Positions 6,326-7,608 of a stretch of 7,608 nucleotides of DNA are shown piece after piece. Each line of letters opens with the position of its first letter. Position 1 is the stretch's first letter. Both the position numbers and the translations under genes were made by a program. Location of the stretch: assembly GCA_050700255.1 (NCBI GenBank), contig JBOHGX010000268.1:1-7608 (forward strand), in the 5' to 3' direction. The DNA is from GCA-003244245 sp050700255. GTDB lineage: Bacteria > Actinomycetota > Actinomycetes > Mycobacteriales > Pseudonocardiaceae. The notes under the pieces were generated by a model, which saw nothing but the letters and a program-made list of their open reading frames with translations, was not told where the DNA came from and did no database searches.

Positions 6326-7608
6326 TCACGGGCCCAGGCGGGCGGCTAGGGCAGCCAGCGCCTCGGTGAAGCACGCCAGCGGCGCGGTGGCCGCCCCGGC
6401 GCCGATCTGCCCGACGCCCGAGGATGAGTGCAGGATGCCGCTGTTGAACTGCGGGGTGATTCCCAGCTCCACCACGCGGCGCACGTCTATTCCGACCGGG
6501 GTGCCGGTGAAGTCCAGCGGCGGCAATATGAAGCGACTGCTGGTGCCGGCGCAGATCTGCCGGAACGCCTCGGTCACCCGCCTCGCATCGGCCATCGAGC
6601 CGCCGAAGAACGGTGCCAGGGCCGGTGAGCCAGCGGCCGCCGGACCACCCAGACCGACCAGCTCCAGCACGGCGGAGTCGCCGATGTGCAAAGCAGCGTC
6701 CTCGAGCCCGAAGCCGGCGAAGTACAGCGCATCGGTGATGGGCGGGGCGGCGGTGATGTGCCATTGCGGCGAACCGGCGAGTTTGATCCCGGACGTGGTT
6801 CCGTTGCCAGACATGGACGTGACGATGCTCGACCCGCTCACCTGCTCAGCCCACAGGGTAAGCGCCTTAGCCGCGGCCATCCCCAGCGTCAGGAAGAAGA
6901 AGTGATTGTCGGACAGGAAGCGGGCCATCGCACAGCGGTGGCGCTCGGGTAACTCGGCGAGCTGCGGCAGCCAGCTGCGGAACAGCAGGTTGGTCGCGGC
7001 CTGGGTGCGGATATGCACGTCATCGCCCATTGAGACGCCCTGCGCTGCCAGGTTCAGGATGTCCAGCGGACCAGCAGAGCTCAGGATCTGGGCCAGCGCC
7101 GGGCCGACGACGTCGCGCAAGAACCGCAGCCGCTCGATTGCCGCATCGGTGTCCCGGCCGAGCCACGCCACGTCGCCATGACTCTGGCTGACCGGCGCGT
7201 AGCTGCAGGTGCCGCCCACGCCATCGGCCACCACGAAAACCGGCGAGCTCGGCCCGATCGCGGTGGCCATGGGCACCACGGCCTGACGATGGTTGGCCGG
7301 CTCCAGCGCCACGTCCCCCCCAGCCAGCAGCCGCTGCGCCTCCTCAACGTCGGTGGCCCAACTCTCGGTGACCACGGCCGCTCGCATCGACCGGCGCAGC
7401 GGATCGCACACCTGCTCGAAATCGATCGCCGGCCCACCGTGCAGCAGGGTGCGACCCATCACGCCGGGCACGACCTGCGCCACCGTTGATACCTCGACTA
7501 GCTGCGGCACGCCGGAGTCCAGCCGCCGCACCACCTCGTCATTAGCCGTGTCCACAGTGGATCCCTGGTCGCCGTAAAGCCGGCTGAGTGCGGCCACCAC
7601 TGCCGGGT
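6326..7608 (-). CDS. DUF1116 family protein (YlbE/AllG-like, FdrA partner), 5' end beyond window
   Basis: The frame ends in TGA at 6326-6328 and stays open to the window edge. A GTG at 7600 gives 424 residues but has no visible ribosome binding site, and upstream codons are open, so the true start probably lies outside. Counting from that GTG, family signatures are seen throughout: RTLLHGGP (50-57), AVVTESWA (75-82), AAQGVSMGDDVH (185-196), GSSIVTSMSGNGT (256-268), the IGDSA motif (306-310), GIDVRRVVELGITPQFNSGI (370-389) and GVGQIGAG with APLACF (395-411). The protein matches what I remember of E. coli YlbE over nearly its whole length. YlbE (AllG) is reported to work with FdrA and YlbF in oxamate carbamoyltransferase of allantoin breakdown; related DUF1116 proteins may have other substrates. 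No YlbF-like or carbamate kinase gene is in the window, and the only fdrA sequence is a broken fragment. Codon use is strongly GC-rich. It appears intact as far as visible. Confidence 0.85.
   Translation of the reverse strand, partial: PAVVAALSRLYGDQGSTVDTANDEVVRRLDSGVPQLVEVSTVAQVVPGVMGRTLLHGGPAIDFEQVCDPLRRSMRAAVVTESWATDVEEAQRLLAGGDVALEPANHRQAVVPMATAIGPSSPVFVVADGVGGTCSYAPVSQSHGDVAWLGRDTDAAIERLRFLRDVVGPALAQILSSAGPLDILNLAAQGVSMGDDVHIRTQAATNLLFRSWLPQLAELPERHRCAMARFLSDNHFFFLTLGMAAAKALTLWAEQVSGSSIVTSMSGNGTTSGIKLAGSPQWHITAAPPITDALYFAGFGLEDAALHIGDSAVLELVGLGGPAAAGSPALAPFFGGSMADARRVTEAFRQICAGTSSRFILPPLDFTGTPVGIDVRRVVELGITPQFNSGILHSSSGVGQIGAGAATAPLACFTEALAALAARLGP

Noticed and set aside
6174..7577. Plus-strand frames of 243, 91, 103 and 94 codons across the DUF1116 gene
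   Set aside because: They are antisense to a gene whose family signatures cover almost its full length. High GC content makes such long shadow frames common.
1..7608. CRISPR array, tRNA, rRNA or toxin-antitoxin pair
   Set aside because: No regularly spaced repeats, no tRNA-like cloverleaf or conserved rRNA stretch, and no pair of small adjacent genes with such motifs was seen.

Overview
The window looks like an accessory, decaying region of a high-GC actinobacterium. It is probably mycobacterial, because the broken pieces resemble mycobacterial families such as the MSMEG_0567-type acetyltransferase; this assignment is inference. There are no rRNA or tRNA genes and no CRISPR array. Three long open genes stand among at least five frameshifted or truncated remnants, which lie in alternating orientation and include a fragment of an insertion sequence. 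I read it as a gene graveyard assembled by rearrangement, with a few genes still intact.

Layout. Positions 1-497 hold a short remnant of a conserved family (72-218, minus) and three inverted repeats; I see no convincing gene in 219-497. Positions 498-1820 (minus) are an intact SAM-dependent methyltransferase with a good ribosome binding site. In 1821-1984 I see only that binding site and no gene. Positions 1985-2711 (minus) are the end of a probable radical SAM gene overlapping a frameshifted GNAT acetyltransferase, both apparently from the Nit1C (nitrilase-associated) gene set. Positions 2707-3045 (plus) are the frameshifted 3' end of fdrA. Positions 3043-3355 (minus) are the frameshifted N-terminal part of an IS1634-family transposase. 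Positions 3392-5374 (minus) are an intact SGNH hydrolase-like protein with a helical, TPR-like insertion; its base composition is visibly less GC-rich than that of 6326-7608. Positions 5395-5818 (minus) are the first third of a flavin disulfide reductase, broken by about five indels. It sits behind a consensus sigma-70-type promoter (5868-5895) and diverges from a broken XRE-type regulator (5907 to about 6200, plus). In 6201-6325 I see only a possible degenerate tail of that regulator. Positions 6326-7608 (minus) are a DUF1116 (YlbE/AllG-like) protein, open to the window edge.

How the parts relate. FdrA and DUF1116 proteins are normally partners; the E. coli versions are reported to be parts of an oxamate carbamoyltransferase. 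Here only the tail of fdrA survives, on the opposite strand and more than 3 kb away, so the original operon seems to have been torn apart. The regulator and the flavoprotein form a classic divergent pair, now both dead. The methyltransferase and the SGNH protein look functional, but nothing here ties them to a pathway. I found no convincing new multi-gene system.
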